A stretch of DNA of 64,000 nucleotides, from the NCBI GenBank assembly GCA_002189035.1, contig CM007989.1, positions 248,001 through 312,000 of the forward strand. Direction: 5' to 3'. The notes under the pieces were generated by a model. The model was given only the letters and a program-made list of their open reading frames with translations. It had not been told where the DNA came from and did no database searches. Source of the DNA: Utricularia gibba (taxonomy: Eukaryota > Streptophyta > Magnoliopsida > Lamiales > Lentibulariaceae). Both the position numbers and the translations under genes were made by a program. Positions 24,241 to 34,576 of this stretch are shown piece by piece. Every line of letters begins with the position of its first letter. Position 1 is the first letter of the stretch.

Positions 24241-26118
24241 ATGCGCCATCTCTTCAATCGGATCTCATTCTCGGGAGCTCTTTCCAGTTCAACTCTCTCC
24301 ATCGTTTATGGGAATCGGAATTGCTCAGGTTTCGTACCTCGGCCGCCGGCGGACGATCCCGCAGTGCTGTTGCAGGGCCGCATTTCGCATCATCATCTGC
24401 TCCAAATTCACGGCCGTGTTTACCGCTTTCTAGCGCACGACGACAATTTGGTCGCCACTCGTCTGATGGGTCACTACTCTTCAAATTCAGCTCTCAAAGT
24501 GTTTCACTCTCTGAGGAATCCGAATATTTTCCCTTTTAATGCTATCATCCGGGTTTTAGCCGAGGCAGCATTTTCAGTTGACGCGTTTTTTATTTTCAAA
24601 GCGCTCAAGTTTGGGGGAGTTTCGCCTAATGAATTAACCTTTTCGTTTCTTCTCAAGGCGTGTTCCAGAGAGGGTGCGCGCTCGGAACGCGTAGAACAGC
24701 TTCATTCTCATGTCTTGAAATCGGGATATCTTTGCGATGCCTTTGTTTGCTATGGCTTGATGATGGCTTATGACAAAGCGGTGAAGAGTATACTCGCTGC
24801 TCGTCACCTGTTTGATGAAATGCCGAACAGAAGTCTGGTTTGTTGCTGGACTTCTTTGATTTCCGGGTATGCTAAACGTGGACTTGGAGAAAAGGGACTC
24901 GACCTGTTTTGTAGAATGATGAAGGAGAATCTACGGCCTGAGACTGATACAATGGTTGGTGTTTTATCCGCATGTTCATCTCTTCCTAAACAGAACATCC
25001 AGAAATGGGCAACTCTCCTGGAACAACTCAGTAATTCTGATGATTATGTGAATATTTCACTGATTTATTTACATGGGAGATCGGGGAAAATCGATAAAAG
25101 CAGGGAAGCGTTTGATAGAATCTCTGAGAATGGCAAAAAAATGGTTCTTGTTTGGAACACTATGATCAATGCTTACCTTCAGAACGGATTTAGTTTAGAG
25201 GCTATTAGTATTTTCAGATCATTGATGACTAATTCTGATTGCTTACCCAATCATGTCACAATGGTTGGTGTTATTTCTGCTTGTGCCGAAGTTGGGGATT
25301 TGCATCTTGGCATTCAGGTTCATGAATACTTGAGGAAAAGTCGGCATAAAGCTTTGGTTTCCTCAAATGTGAATCTAGCTACTTCGTTGATAGATATGTA
25401 CTCAAAATGTGGTAGCTTGGGAGAGGCCTGGAAAGTTTTCAACGAAATGCATGAGAAAGATGCAGTTGCATTCAATGCCATGCTCACAGGTCTTGCAACA
25501 AATGGAAAAGGGTATGAAGCGTTGAGATTGTTCTCCGAAATGCAAGCTCTTAATCTCACCCCAAATCCCGGAACGTTCCTTGCTGTATTACAAGCATGCA
25601 ACCATTCTGGTTTGATCGATCAGGGCCGTGAGATTTTCAGCAAGATGATGAAGGGTTCACCTAGATTGGATCACTACGCTTGCTTCATCGACCTCTTGTC
25701 TCGCTCCGGTTTCATTGAAGAAGCTCTTGGGATTGCCACTTCCATGCCTTATAAGCCCAATAACTACATATGGGCAGCGCTTCTTGCGGGCAGTGTACTC
25801 CATAACAGGTTGGAAATGGTTGAAGGCATTTCAACATCCCTCGTTGCGGTCGACCCAGAGAACTCTGCCGGATACGTCTTGCTATCGAACTCCTTAGCTT
25901 CCGATCATCAATGGCAGCGCGTGGTGAATCTGCGACAGGGGATGAGGGAAAAGGGCGTCGGCAAGCAGATCGGAAGGAGCTGGATCAACGTTGGTGGAGA
26001 AGCTCGTGAATTTGTTGCGGGTTCCTCAGCTACTGTTGCTTTTCCTGGAATTGATCAGGTTCTTCAGTCTTTGATGAAGGAGATACAATTTTCATCAAGT
26101 CTCCTACATGGATCCTAA
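24241..26118 (+). CDS. PPR protein, PLS class with E domain
   Basis: An intronless gene for 625 residues. PLS-class PPR proteins bind organelle RNA one base per repeat, often to specify C-to-U editing sites. Repeats start near residue 85 (NIFPFNAIIRVLAEA). Clear units follow, such as WTSLISGYAKRGLGEKGLDLF, VWNTMINAYLQNGFSLEAI, NVNLATSLIDMYSKCGSLGEA and VAFNAMLTGLATNGKGYEAL. The tail is an E domain (IWAALLAGSVLHNRLEM, GYVLLSNSLASDHQW, then a short E+ stretch). There is no DYW deaminase domain, so if it is an editing factor it would need a DYW partner. The arginine-rich N terminus suggests an organelle presequence. The ATG at 24241 is the first in frame. The ortholog and RNA target are unknown to me. 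Confidence 0.85.
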   Translation: MRHLFNRISFSGALSSSTLSIVYGNRNCSGFVPRPPADDPAVLLQGRISHHHLLQIHGRVYRFLAHDDNLVATRLMGHYSSNSALKVFHSLRNPNIFPFNAIIRVLAEAAFSVDAFFIFKALKFGGVSPNELTFSFLLKACSREGARSERVEQLHSHVLKSGYLCDAFVCYGLMMAYDKAVKSILAARHLFDEMPNRSLVCCWTSLISGYAKRGLGEKGLDLFCRMMKENLRPETDTMVGVLSACSSLPKQNIQKWATLLEQLSNSDDYVNISLIYLHGRSGKIDKSREAFDRISENGKKMVLVWNTMINAYLQNGFSLEAISIFRSLMTNSDCLPNHVTMVGVISACAEVGDLHLGIQVHEYLRKSRHKALVSSNVNLATSLIDMYSKCGSLGEAWKVFNEMHEKDAVAFNAMLTGLATNGKGYEALRLFSEMQALNLTPNPGTFLAVLQACNHSGLIDQGREIFSKMMKGSPRLDHYACFIDLLSRSGFIEEALGIATSMPYKPNNYIWAALLAGSVLHNRLEMVEGISTSLVAVDPENSAGYVLLSNSLASDHQWQRVVNLRQGMREKGVGKQIGRSWINVGGEAREFVAGSSATVAFPGIDQVLQSLMKEIQFSSSLLHGS

Positions 26119-26374
26119 CCTTGGAGATTGGAACAGCAAATTTTTGGCTTTGATAGGGAGGAGTATACCATAAATAGGTATATTTTTTTGAGATATTATA
26201 TTAGCATTTGATATTTTTGTGTAACGGAACAAAGAAATAAATAAATTATTTATGTCAAGTGCGAATTGTATATTGGTATCTTCCATTTTTTAGGTTATAA
26301 TTTTTTATTATATTTTGCAGTGGGCTGGGGTTTAGAGATTTTTTCGTGCACCTGCTGCACCCCTCCCCTCGTCA

Positions 26375-28819
26375 ATGGCGGAGAAGCTTGCTCTCCCGCT
26401 TCTTCTTCCTAATCCCCCGCCGTCGAAGCCTTTTTTCCAAGAAACCCAACTCCACACCTCCAGCGTTCCTCCGCCATCTCAGTTGCACCAGCCTGTTTCT
26501 GTTCTGGATGACCTCTTTCTACGGCAGCAGAATCTTGCCTCCTCCACTACTTCTGTCCCCGGTCCTCGTCGTCGGATTGGAAAACATCGTGACCCCAACA
26601 AGGGCAAGCCATGGTTTCACGGAGAGCTATCTTCACGCGGTGAGCTCATTCTTCAATCCCTTATTGACCCGAAATTCCAAGTGGAAAAGATTGGCGAGGA
26701 GTTGTCGGCGTTGTTGAGTTACACTAATCAGGAAGATGAATTGCTGGGCGTTTGTTCAGAATCTGTGTTTTCTGATTGTTTTGCTATCATTAAAGCCTTG
26801 GGTCACCACAAAAAGGGGGATTTGGCTTTGGGTGTCTTCGAATGGATGAGGAAACAGAGGGGTTCCATGAACTTCATCAACGGCTCAATTTTAGCTGTAA
26901 TAGTTCGAATTTTGGGAAAAGAGGGTCGTGTTTCTGCTGCCGCTGCATTGCTTCACGATCTGAATAAAGATGGATTTGGAATTGATGTTTACGCGTACAC
27001 TTCATTGATAAGTGCTTTTGCCAATAACGGGAGGTATAGAGAGGCTGTTTTGGTTTTCAAGAAGATGGAGGAGGAGGGTGTCATGCCTACTTTGATCACT
27101 TACAATGTGATTTTGAGTGTGTATGGGAAAATGGGCATGCCCTGGCATAAAATCATGGCGGTTTTTGATGGGATGACGACCTCCGGTATAGTTCCAGATG
27201 CTTACACATACAATACAATGATAAGTTGTTGCCGGAGAGGGTCATTGTACGAGGAAGCTAAAGGAATTTTTGGGGAGATGAGATTAGCAGGTTATCAACC
27301 TGATAAGGTGACTTACAATGCGTTGGTGGATGTGTATGGGAAATCAAGGAGACCGAAGGAAGCCATGGAATTGCTGAAGGAGATGGAAGAGAATGGTTTC
27401 GCACCATGTGTTACAACATACAATTCAGTGATATCTGCTTACGCGAGAGATGGTTCGTTAGATGAAGCTATGGATCTGAAAGGTAAGATGCTTGAGAATG
27501 GGATTAAACCAGATGTATTCACTTACACAACTCTGCTCTCTGGCTATGAAAAGTCTGGGAAGGATGAGTTTGCCATGAAGGTATTCGCGGAGATGAAGAA
27601 TGCAGGTTGCAATCCAAACATATGCACCTTCAATGCTATGATCAAGATGTTTGGAAACCGAGGGAAGTTCACAGAAATGATGAAGATCTTCGATGACATG
27701 AAAGCATGCGGTTGCAAGGCTGATATAGTCACTTGGAACACTCTTTTAGCTGTGTTTGGGCAGAATGAGATGCACACTGAGGTTGCAGGTGTCTTCAAGG
27801 AAATGAAACGGTCTGGATTTTTGGCAGAGAGGGACACATTCAACACATTGATCAGTGCTTATAGCAGGTGTGGGTCTTTCGATCAGGCCATGGCGATTTA
27901 CAAGCTCATGATCGAAGCTGGGGTTGTTCCAGACCTGTCCACCTACAATGCGGTTCTAGCTGCATTGGCAAGGGGAGGGCTGTGGGAGCAGTCGGAGCAA
28001 GTGTTCGCTGAGATGAAAAATGGGCGTTGTAAACCAAATCAGCTCACTTACAGTTCCTTGCTTCATGCGTATGCAAATGGGAAACAAATTGAGAAGATAA
28101 ATGGTCTTGCAGATGAGATATATTCTGGAGTCATTGAACCACACGCTATCCTGCTCAAGACTCTGGTTCTAGTGTACGGTAAGTGTGATCTGCTGAAAGA
28201 AACCGAGAGGGCCTTCCAAGAGTTGCAACGAAATGGCTCCTCCCCAGATATTACAACTCTGAATGCAATGGTTTCCATCTACGGCCGGAGACGAATGATT
28301 GAGAAGGCTCAGGAGATTCTCAGCTTCATGAAACTGAGTGGCTTCACCCCAACGTTGGCAACATACAACAGCTTGATGTACATGTATAGCCGGTCTGAAA
28401 ACTTTGCGAAAGCCGAGGAAATTCTTCGGGATCTACTGGCGAAAGGAATCAAACCGGATTCCATTTCATACAACACTGTTATCTATTCATACTGCAGGAA
28501 CGGATTCATGAAGGAAGCATCAAGAATCTTGCTGGAAATGAGTGACTCCGGTGTTACTCCTGATGTCATCACATACAACACATTTATCTCAACCTATGCT
28601 GCAGCAGCGATGTTCGTGGAGGCCATTGATGTGCTCAAGTATATGATCAGCCATGGCTGCAAACCGAATGAAAGCAGCTACAATACAATTGTAGACTCGT
28701 ACTGTAAGCTGAACCGACGAGATGAAGCGAGGATGTTCATTGACAATCTTCGGAAATTGAACCCCCATATCTCCAGGAAGGAAGAAAAGAGGTTATCTGA
28801 GAGGTTGATGACAAGGTGA
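26375..28819 (+). CDS. P-class PPR protein, At5g02860-like
   Basis: An intronless gene for 814 residues. The start MAEKLALPLLLP and the near-continuous array of P-type 35-residue repeats match the protein family I know as At5g02860. The long array runs from about residue 205 (VYAYTSLISAFANNGRYREA) to near residue 795. Typical units include TYNVILSVYGKMG, TYNALVDVYGKSRRPKEAM, TYNSVISAYARDG and TWNTLLAVFGQNEM. There are no E or DYW domains. P-class proteins stabilise, splice or help translate organelle transcripts. The Ser/Pro-rich N terminus before residue 60 fits a chloroplast transit peptide. It lies 256 bases after the PLS gene, but the two belong to different PPR classes and are not a tandem duplicate. 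Confidence 0.92.
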   Translation: MAEKLALPLLLPNPPPSKPFFQETQLHTSSVPPPSQLHQPVSVLDDLFLRQQNLASSTTSVPGPRRRIGKHRDPNKGKPWFHGELSSRGELILQSLIDPKFQVEKIGEELSALLSYTNQEDELLGVCSESVFSDCFAIIKALGHHKKGDLALGVFEWMRKQRGSMNFINGSILAVIVRILGKEGRVSAAAALLHDLNKDGFGIDVYAYTSLISAFANNGRYREAVLVFKKMEEEGVMPTLITYNVILSVYGKMGMPWHKIMAVFDGMTTSGIVPDAYTYNTMISCCRRGSLYEEAKGIFGEMRLAGYQPDKVTYNALVDVYGKSRRPKEAMELLKEMEENGFAPCVTTYNSVISAYARDGSLDEAMDLKGKMLENGIKPDVFTYTTLLSGYEKSGKDEFAMKVFAEMKNAGCNPNICTFNAMIKMFGNRGKFTEMMKIFDDMKACGCKADIVTWNTLLAVFGQNEMHTEVAGVFKEMKRSGFLAERDTFNTLISAYSRCGSFDQAMAIYKLMIEAGVVPDLSTYNAVLAALARGGLWEQSEQVFAEMKNGRCKPNQLTYSSLLHAYANGKQIEKINGLADEIYSGVIEPHAILLKTLVLVYGKCDLLKETERAFQELQRNGSSPDITTLNAMVSIYGRRRMIEKAQEILSFMKLSGFTPTLATYNSLMYMYSRSENFAKAEEILRDLLAKGIKPDSISYNTVIYSYCRNGFMKEASRILLEMSDSGVTPDVITYNTFISTYAAAAMFVEAIDVLKYMISHGCKPNESSYNTIVDSYCKLNRRDEARMFIDNLRKLNPHISRKEEKRLSERLMTR

Positions 28820-29068
28820 TTATCAGGTGTTGTGCATCTGTAAATATTGAATAATCTTTCTATACAACAGAATGTAATGGGGAATAAATGAATTTTTAGG
28901 CAAGAGAGACAGGCACTCTGAATCCTTTTGGTTATCAAAATCAGCATATCCATTGAGAATTCTGATTCATCCAAGTGACCTCTAGATACAATATACCAAA
29001 GCAATTGCAAACCTTCTGAAGTATTCATCATACTTATTAGGCTCCCCAACTCCTAGACTTCAAAAAAA

Positions 29069-30904
29069 TCAATATATCATCTCTAATCTGGACTCCTCAG
29101 TGGGTAAGATCTTATCAGTTGACTTACCTACACATTCCTTTGAATTGTGCGCATAGATGTCAATAGGGGGAGAAACATTATATGTACCACTAGCTTTATG
29201 AGGAGTATGGGATGATGGAGGTGTCAGATGATCAAGATATACCACTATAACTGTGATATCATCGTGAAAATGGCGCCGGATTCCCTTTTCTATCTTCTTG
29301 ATGTCTTTGTACGGTAATTCTCTTTTCCTAGCAGCTTCTTCGAGTGCTGCTGCTACTAATCTCTTTGCGATTCCCTGAGAAAGGCATAAGATGTTGAGCA
29401 AATGGGATATTCAGGAGATGAGTACTTTGCTGTGTAAAGGAGCACCAGTCTACTTACAGCTCTTGGATGCTTTGATACTACGCGAACGGCCTCATCATCA
29501 GAGATGTGTTCCCAGAGACCATCTGACGCAAATATAATAAACAAATCTTGTGGCTGGAGTTTTCGGGTTACGATGGAAGGTTCAGCAGACAACAATGCTC
29601 GCTTCATGGGGACAAATTTTGCATGTTGCTGGAAGACGGGATCTCGATGAAACTCAGGTTTCTTCAGATAAACATCGCCAATGGATCTGGAGACCTACAG
29701 AGAAAAAAAATCAAAAAAATACTTAGCCATGGCAGTGTTATTCTGTGCAGATTGATATTAATGTACCGAAAGTTTCTGGATTGAAAAAATGACCAGACCG
29801 CACATAAACAAGGAAAAACAAGGATACCATAAAATGTAGATTTTAGTGCATACGTCCATCACCAGTTCGACTTCCAGCATTACAACAAACCGAGAGCACT
29901 AACTAAGTCAGCAGTGCAAGAATTCGATAAGCAAATTTTGAAAAATTAATACTTGTCTAAAAAGTTCAACTTTTGCACATAAAACACAAATTACCTGGAT
30001 TATCCCTCTGATTCTCCAAGCTCCTCGGCAATAGACTACGACTGTTGCATCATCAGGATGAAGAGCTTCAACCTCCCTGCGGACATTTTCGCACGAAACA
30101 TTATGGTCTGTAGACAACCTTTCTGCTACGAAATCTTTTTCTCCTCCAATCCCTCTTCTTCCTAGAACTGCTCTTGAATCCCTAGGTTCGCTACAAAAAG
30201 TTTTCCATCGGATATTCCACCAACGAGACAACAAGATCCGACGGAGACAATCTTCGGCTTTACGGGCATTGTTTGCTTTACAAACGACGTAAAATCATTT
30301 TCTGTAGCATTGAACGCCTTCCTGAAAACGTCCGCTGAAAACCCCCCTTGTTCATTTGAAAATTCTGCAACAAATATGGCACAATTCAGTACTAAATTGC
30401 CAGAAAAAGAGTACCAATTCGAGCTACTGACGAAATAACATCCACATAGCTTAGAAATATTCCCAGAAGCAACCTAAACCTAAGGAAATAACCACCAAAC
30501 GGCGGTAGAAACCATAAATCCCTAGATTAATGATTTCCATTACGTACACAGTCTATGATCCGAACTGCGAAAAAAATCAACATGCTGGAGATCCACGTGA
30601 TCGGTCAATAGGGGAAAACAAACAAAAAACAAATCCACTAAAGGAAGATCCGCGTACTCTGTAAGTAACGAAAAAGATGACGATTAACAAATCGAGAGGC
30701 TTCAGGGCCGCCGTGACCATCGTAAACTCCGACGTAAGTGGCGGAGGGCGACGCATAAACCTGGCTCTGATCCTCGAGACTGGAATTCGCCTGCACCACC
30801 GACATCGAAAACTCTCCAGTAGCGTGCGGCCTCAAATCCATATTCCACAGCAGCTGATCACCATCTCGCTGCCCGAAACAACGAGAAAAACACGATCGCA
30901 ACAT
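29069..30904 (-). CDS. Protein phosphatase 2C, clade D, one frameshift
   Basis: Four exons on the minus strand (30904-30658, 30364-29995, 29694-29458, 29374-29069). PP2C clade D enzymes are Mg/Mn-dependent Ser/Thr phosphatases; members dephosphorylate plasma-membrane H+-ATPase and oppose SAUR proteins. Motifs in order: [19 protein letters not shown], the metal-binding [16 protein letters not shown], then [33 protein letters not shown] and [13 protein letters not shown]. Exon 2 loses frame at NLG|DSRA, where CCC at 30180-30182 on the plus strand should be CCCC. Adding it gives 386 residues, the usual length, and restores intron phase. As typed, the frame stops a few codons after NLG. The ATG at 30904 (MLRSCFSR) fits the clade's short N terminus. 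Confidence 0.88.
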
Positions 30905-32309
30905 CCCCGCCGTATCCGCTCTCAAAATCCTCCTGCCCTAGAAATTCAAAACCCCCAAAGTTCAACCCTAGAATCGCCTTGCAGGGGTCTATAAACAACG
31001 CTGGGGATTCGAGCGACGGCGCGCGGCCTCTTATGGAGACCGAACAGGAAAGTCTACTGGGATACACGCAAGTCTACACCGCCCCCCGCGTTGACATGAA
31101 GTGGGGGGATAAAAGTCTGACACGACGCGCTTATCTTCTTCACTAAAAAGTAATTGCCGTGCACCTCTCTCTGTGTTTTCCCCTTACAAATTAATATTAA
31201 CCATACGTTAAAAAATTGAATATTCAAAGTAATCACTCCCTATTTCTGGGTTTCCTGAGTTAATCTTACAATTATTTGGACATCCAAATTTTCTAAAGTG
31301 CAATTTATATTCAAATTTTTGATTATCAATACTTCATAGCACGATCTAATTTTAATGGTTCAATCCGATTGGTTCAGAACAAAATTAGAAACGATATATT
31401 GTGGTTATCATAAATAATTTGTTTAAAAACTCGTTTCAAGCTCATCACGTAAGTCATCAAACACCTATCCTCGGATAAAGTTTTGGTGCCAAAAACAAAT
31501 TACTATTTCCATACAATCATTGCACTAAAATAGTCAAATTTGAGTTTATTGTGGCTTTTACCATAATTACGTGCTCACAATTCAACGGGGAAATCGAAAT
31601 CGGCCAGACAACCGTCCACTGGGGTGTGGCGCAATTTAAATTTATAAAATATTATTCTATGTTAAATAACATTTTTTAATTACACAATCATATATATATA
31701 ATATAATGAATTATATATTCTAATATTTGTTGATTTAAACTTTCGTTTATTATTAAACACAAATTAAATTTAATTATTTTTACAATAGTAAAATATAATA
31801 TTAATTTTATTTTCCAAATAACTATGTATGATTTAATTTTGATTATTTTAATAATATTATATATAAGTGTATTTATAATTTTTCTGTAAAAGGGCATGAT
31901 AAATAATTATTTTTTAAATAATATTTCTTATAATAACATAATCACATTTTTAAAATAACTTAATAAAATGATGTAAATTAATCCCATCCACATTTAGTTA
32001 TTTTCATGAGATGCCCTTCAAGCAGTTTTTTGTATATTTTTTATTTGGGTTTGGATGCCTAATAATTTTAAAATATTATATACTTATCATAAAATTAAAA
32101 TATATTTTATGAAGTATTTAAATTCAAAATAGATAATTTGAATGTTTTAATTCAATAACATTTAAATTTAACTCATTTATCAAATATATAAAAATGATTT
32201 TTTTTTTTATTATTGAACACTTACTAACATAACACCACAATGCGGTAATGTATATTACAAGAGGGGCGGAGTGCGAGTATTTTACAGGCGGCTGGAAATC
32301 CGCATTGCA
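30905..32309. other. Intergenic, strongly AT-rich
   Basis: About 1.4 kb between the PP2C start and the permease stop. From 31640 to 32230 it is nearly all A and T. No gene, repeat family or transposon end was seen; open frames here are low-complexity. Confidence 0.6.
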
Positions 32310-34025
32310 TTACTCCAATTTCATGAGAGAAGAGGATTCCGAGGGAGAGTCCTCCTGCAGAAGCCTATGGCTAACTTCTTCACCGGCGGCGACATCTTGG
32401 TTCACTTCAATGTCATGATCGCAACGACCCACGTGGCAATCACTGAACTTGACCCACTTTCTCTCCTTGGCGGCATTCAGGAGAGGATACAGAGCAACTC
32501 CCACCAGGATCACTATCCCGCTCACCAGATACGTCTTGGATGAGGCCAGGCACATGACGACGAGGAGGAGGAGCACCGGCGGCAGGCACAGGATCGTGGC
32601 GCCGACGGTTTGGAGGGGGATTCTGTAGGGTCTTGGGAGGTGTGGCTTTTTAATGCGGAGGACGATGAAGGCAGCGAACTCAAACAGCATCCCGATGGCG
32701 TAGAGGAAATTTAGGAACTCCAGGATCTCCTGGAAGCTCATCCACGACAGGAAGATGACTCCCATTGCAGAGCACAGGATGCTGAGCGTCGGTGTTCCGT
32801 ACCTTGATCTGCAGAATGATGGAGACACCGGTCAGTGCTAAAAGGAAAGAAAGCGGAAGAACTCATGGCATGATCTGAGTGCGCTAGTACCAGTCTTCAC
32901 GAGAACAATCAAATAACGGATTTCATAACTGAAACTGCACAGACATTGGAATACTTGGCACTAACTAACCTTGAAGCAAAGATAGAAGGGAGCATGCCGA
33001 TTTCACTCATGCCAAGTAGTTGGAAAGAATCACTGCTCATTTCAGCTGCAAACAGACCCATATTTGACAGAGCAGCGGCGAGTTGAATCCACCATTTCAA
33101 CCATGGTCCACCGATCATCTCACCAATCTGGGCAAAATAACCATCACTCCACTCGCCGGAATCCGTTTGGACCGCCCCAGTACCTGTAGAGAGAAATGGA
33201 TGGCATGTTATGAACACCGAACTGCAGATTCAAGAGATCGAAGAATCGTATCCACAAACCTGCAAGAAGAGGAATCAAGTAGGAGCATATCACCAAAACC
33301 AATGCTCCCAAAAGAGCTTTAGGGAATGTTCTACTAGGATTCTCAATCTCCCCAGCTAAAGTACTCGCATTATCCCAATAATTCAGGTTCCAAAACATAG
33401 AATTGAAATACCCGGTCCACTCTACTTTCTTAAAATCCACAGAAACCCATCTTCTAGGCCTGATTCGAGGAACAGAAAGAATTCCCATAGCAAGAAATGG
33501 CAAGAGCGAGAAACAGGCCAGCAAAAGAGCAGAGTACCCCACTATATGCAAGCCTCTGTAATTGCAATAAGTCAGAGAAAGAGTGATCCCCAACAGAGCT
33601 GGGATTCTCGCAAAAGGTTGCTCAAAAACAGGAAACGAGTGCTTTAAGTAATCAAGAAACAGAACTGGGTAAAGAGCGTTATCCATTACCCCACTTAGCC
33701 ATTTCCAGAACCCTTCTTGAAACCCCCAAAATGGGCCAAAAGCAGATGAAATCCAGATAACGTAACCACCATTATCTGGGAAGCTAGTGGCGAGTTCCGC
33801 GGTTATCAATGCTTCGGGAACGCTCCAAAACAGAGGGAAGATCAGGAATCCAAGCAAGGACAGCAGCGGACCTCCTCCTGCTCTTACAGAATCCTCCACT
33901 CCAAATGGACCCCCTGAAACTTCGTAGAAAATCAGAGCGATCAAAGGTAGAATCGTTAATTTGGGGCTCCGACTCGCGATTGCCGTGTCTTGGGCGTCAT
34001 CATTCTCGATTACATCGTCGCCCAT
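32310..34025 (-). CDS. Polyamine transporter / LAT-type amino-acid permease (PUT/RMV1-like)
   Basis: Three exons on the minus strand (34025-33260, 33183-32970, 32808-32310) give 492 residues. The plant PUT family (RMV1 and relatives) are APC-superfamily proton symporters for polyamines such as putrescine and spermidine, and for paraquat. About 12 hydrophobic segments are visible. The first is entered by the conserved [19 protein letters not shown], followed by [35 protein letters not shown] and RKPHLPRP-like [14 protein letters not shown]. The N terminus is short and acidic ([13 protein letters not shown]). The C-terminal tail is hydrophilic and Ser-rich. All intron phases agree and nothing is broken. 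Substrate and membrane (plasma membrane, Golgi or ER) cannot be decided here. Confidence 0.92.
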
Positions 34026-34576
34026 TCATACGGCGCAGAAGAGGAAAACCTGATACTCGGCAGAAAGGAAAATCGAAACTTTTCTACGCTGTAGCAAACT
34101 TTCAGTTGACCTCATCTACGCTTAGCCACGTTTAACTTATGTGCAGCAAAATACCAAGCTGTGTGGGAGCGTTTTGTACGGTACCTCGTTGTCTTCTTCT
34201 TTTTTTTTTTTTTACCTCGCGCGGATTAAAAAATATATTACCGTTATAAATCCGGGCCGCAAAATGGTGTCAGTTATTTGGGCCTATGATAATGGACCGG
34301 TCTGCGTCTTCCGATTAACCCAAAAGTTGGTTCTATAAATTAATTATAAATCCTTGGGCTGGGTTGTAATTTTTCAGGATTCTCTGCCAAATGAAACGGC
34401 TCTCATGACACGTAGACAGACCAGACCATCAGCCGATGATTTTCCGATGGCGAAGGAAGAGACAGGGAGAACCTCTTCCACAGCAAACAGATAACAATCC
34501 GAGATGCTTCTTCAAAGCACCATCTCATCGGCGTGGATCTGCAGATTGTTGTTGTTAGTTGTAATATCCACTCACA
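34026..34576. other. Intergenic between permease and ALKBH10B
   Basis: About 550 bases: permease promoter on one side and ALKBH10B 3' end on the other. Nothing else recognised. Confidence 0.5.

Noticed and set aside
24210-24539. Alternative plus-strand frame starting just before the PPR gene
   Set aside because: Overlaps the PPR N terminus in another frame and has no family content; only the 24241 frame continues into PPR repeats.
25320-28278. Several antisense open frames across the two PPR genes
   Set aside because: Shadow frames of long intronless coding sequence.
31640-32230. AT-rich stretch as a possible transposon or matrix-attachment site
   Set aside because: No terminal repeats, target duplication or coding remnants; base composition alone is not evidence.
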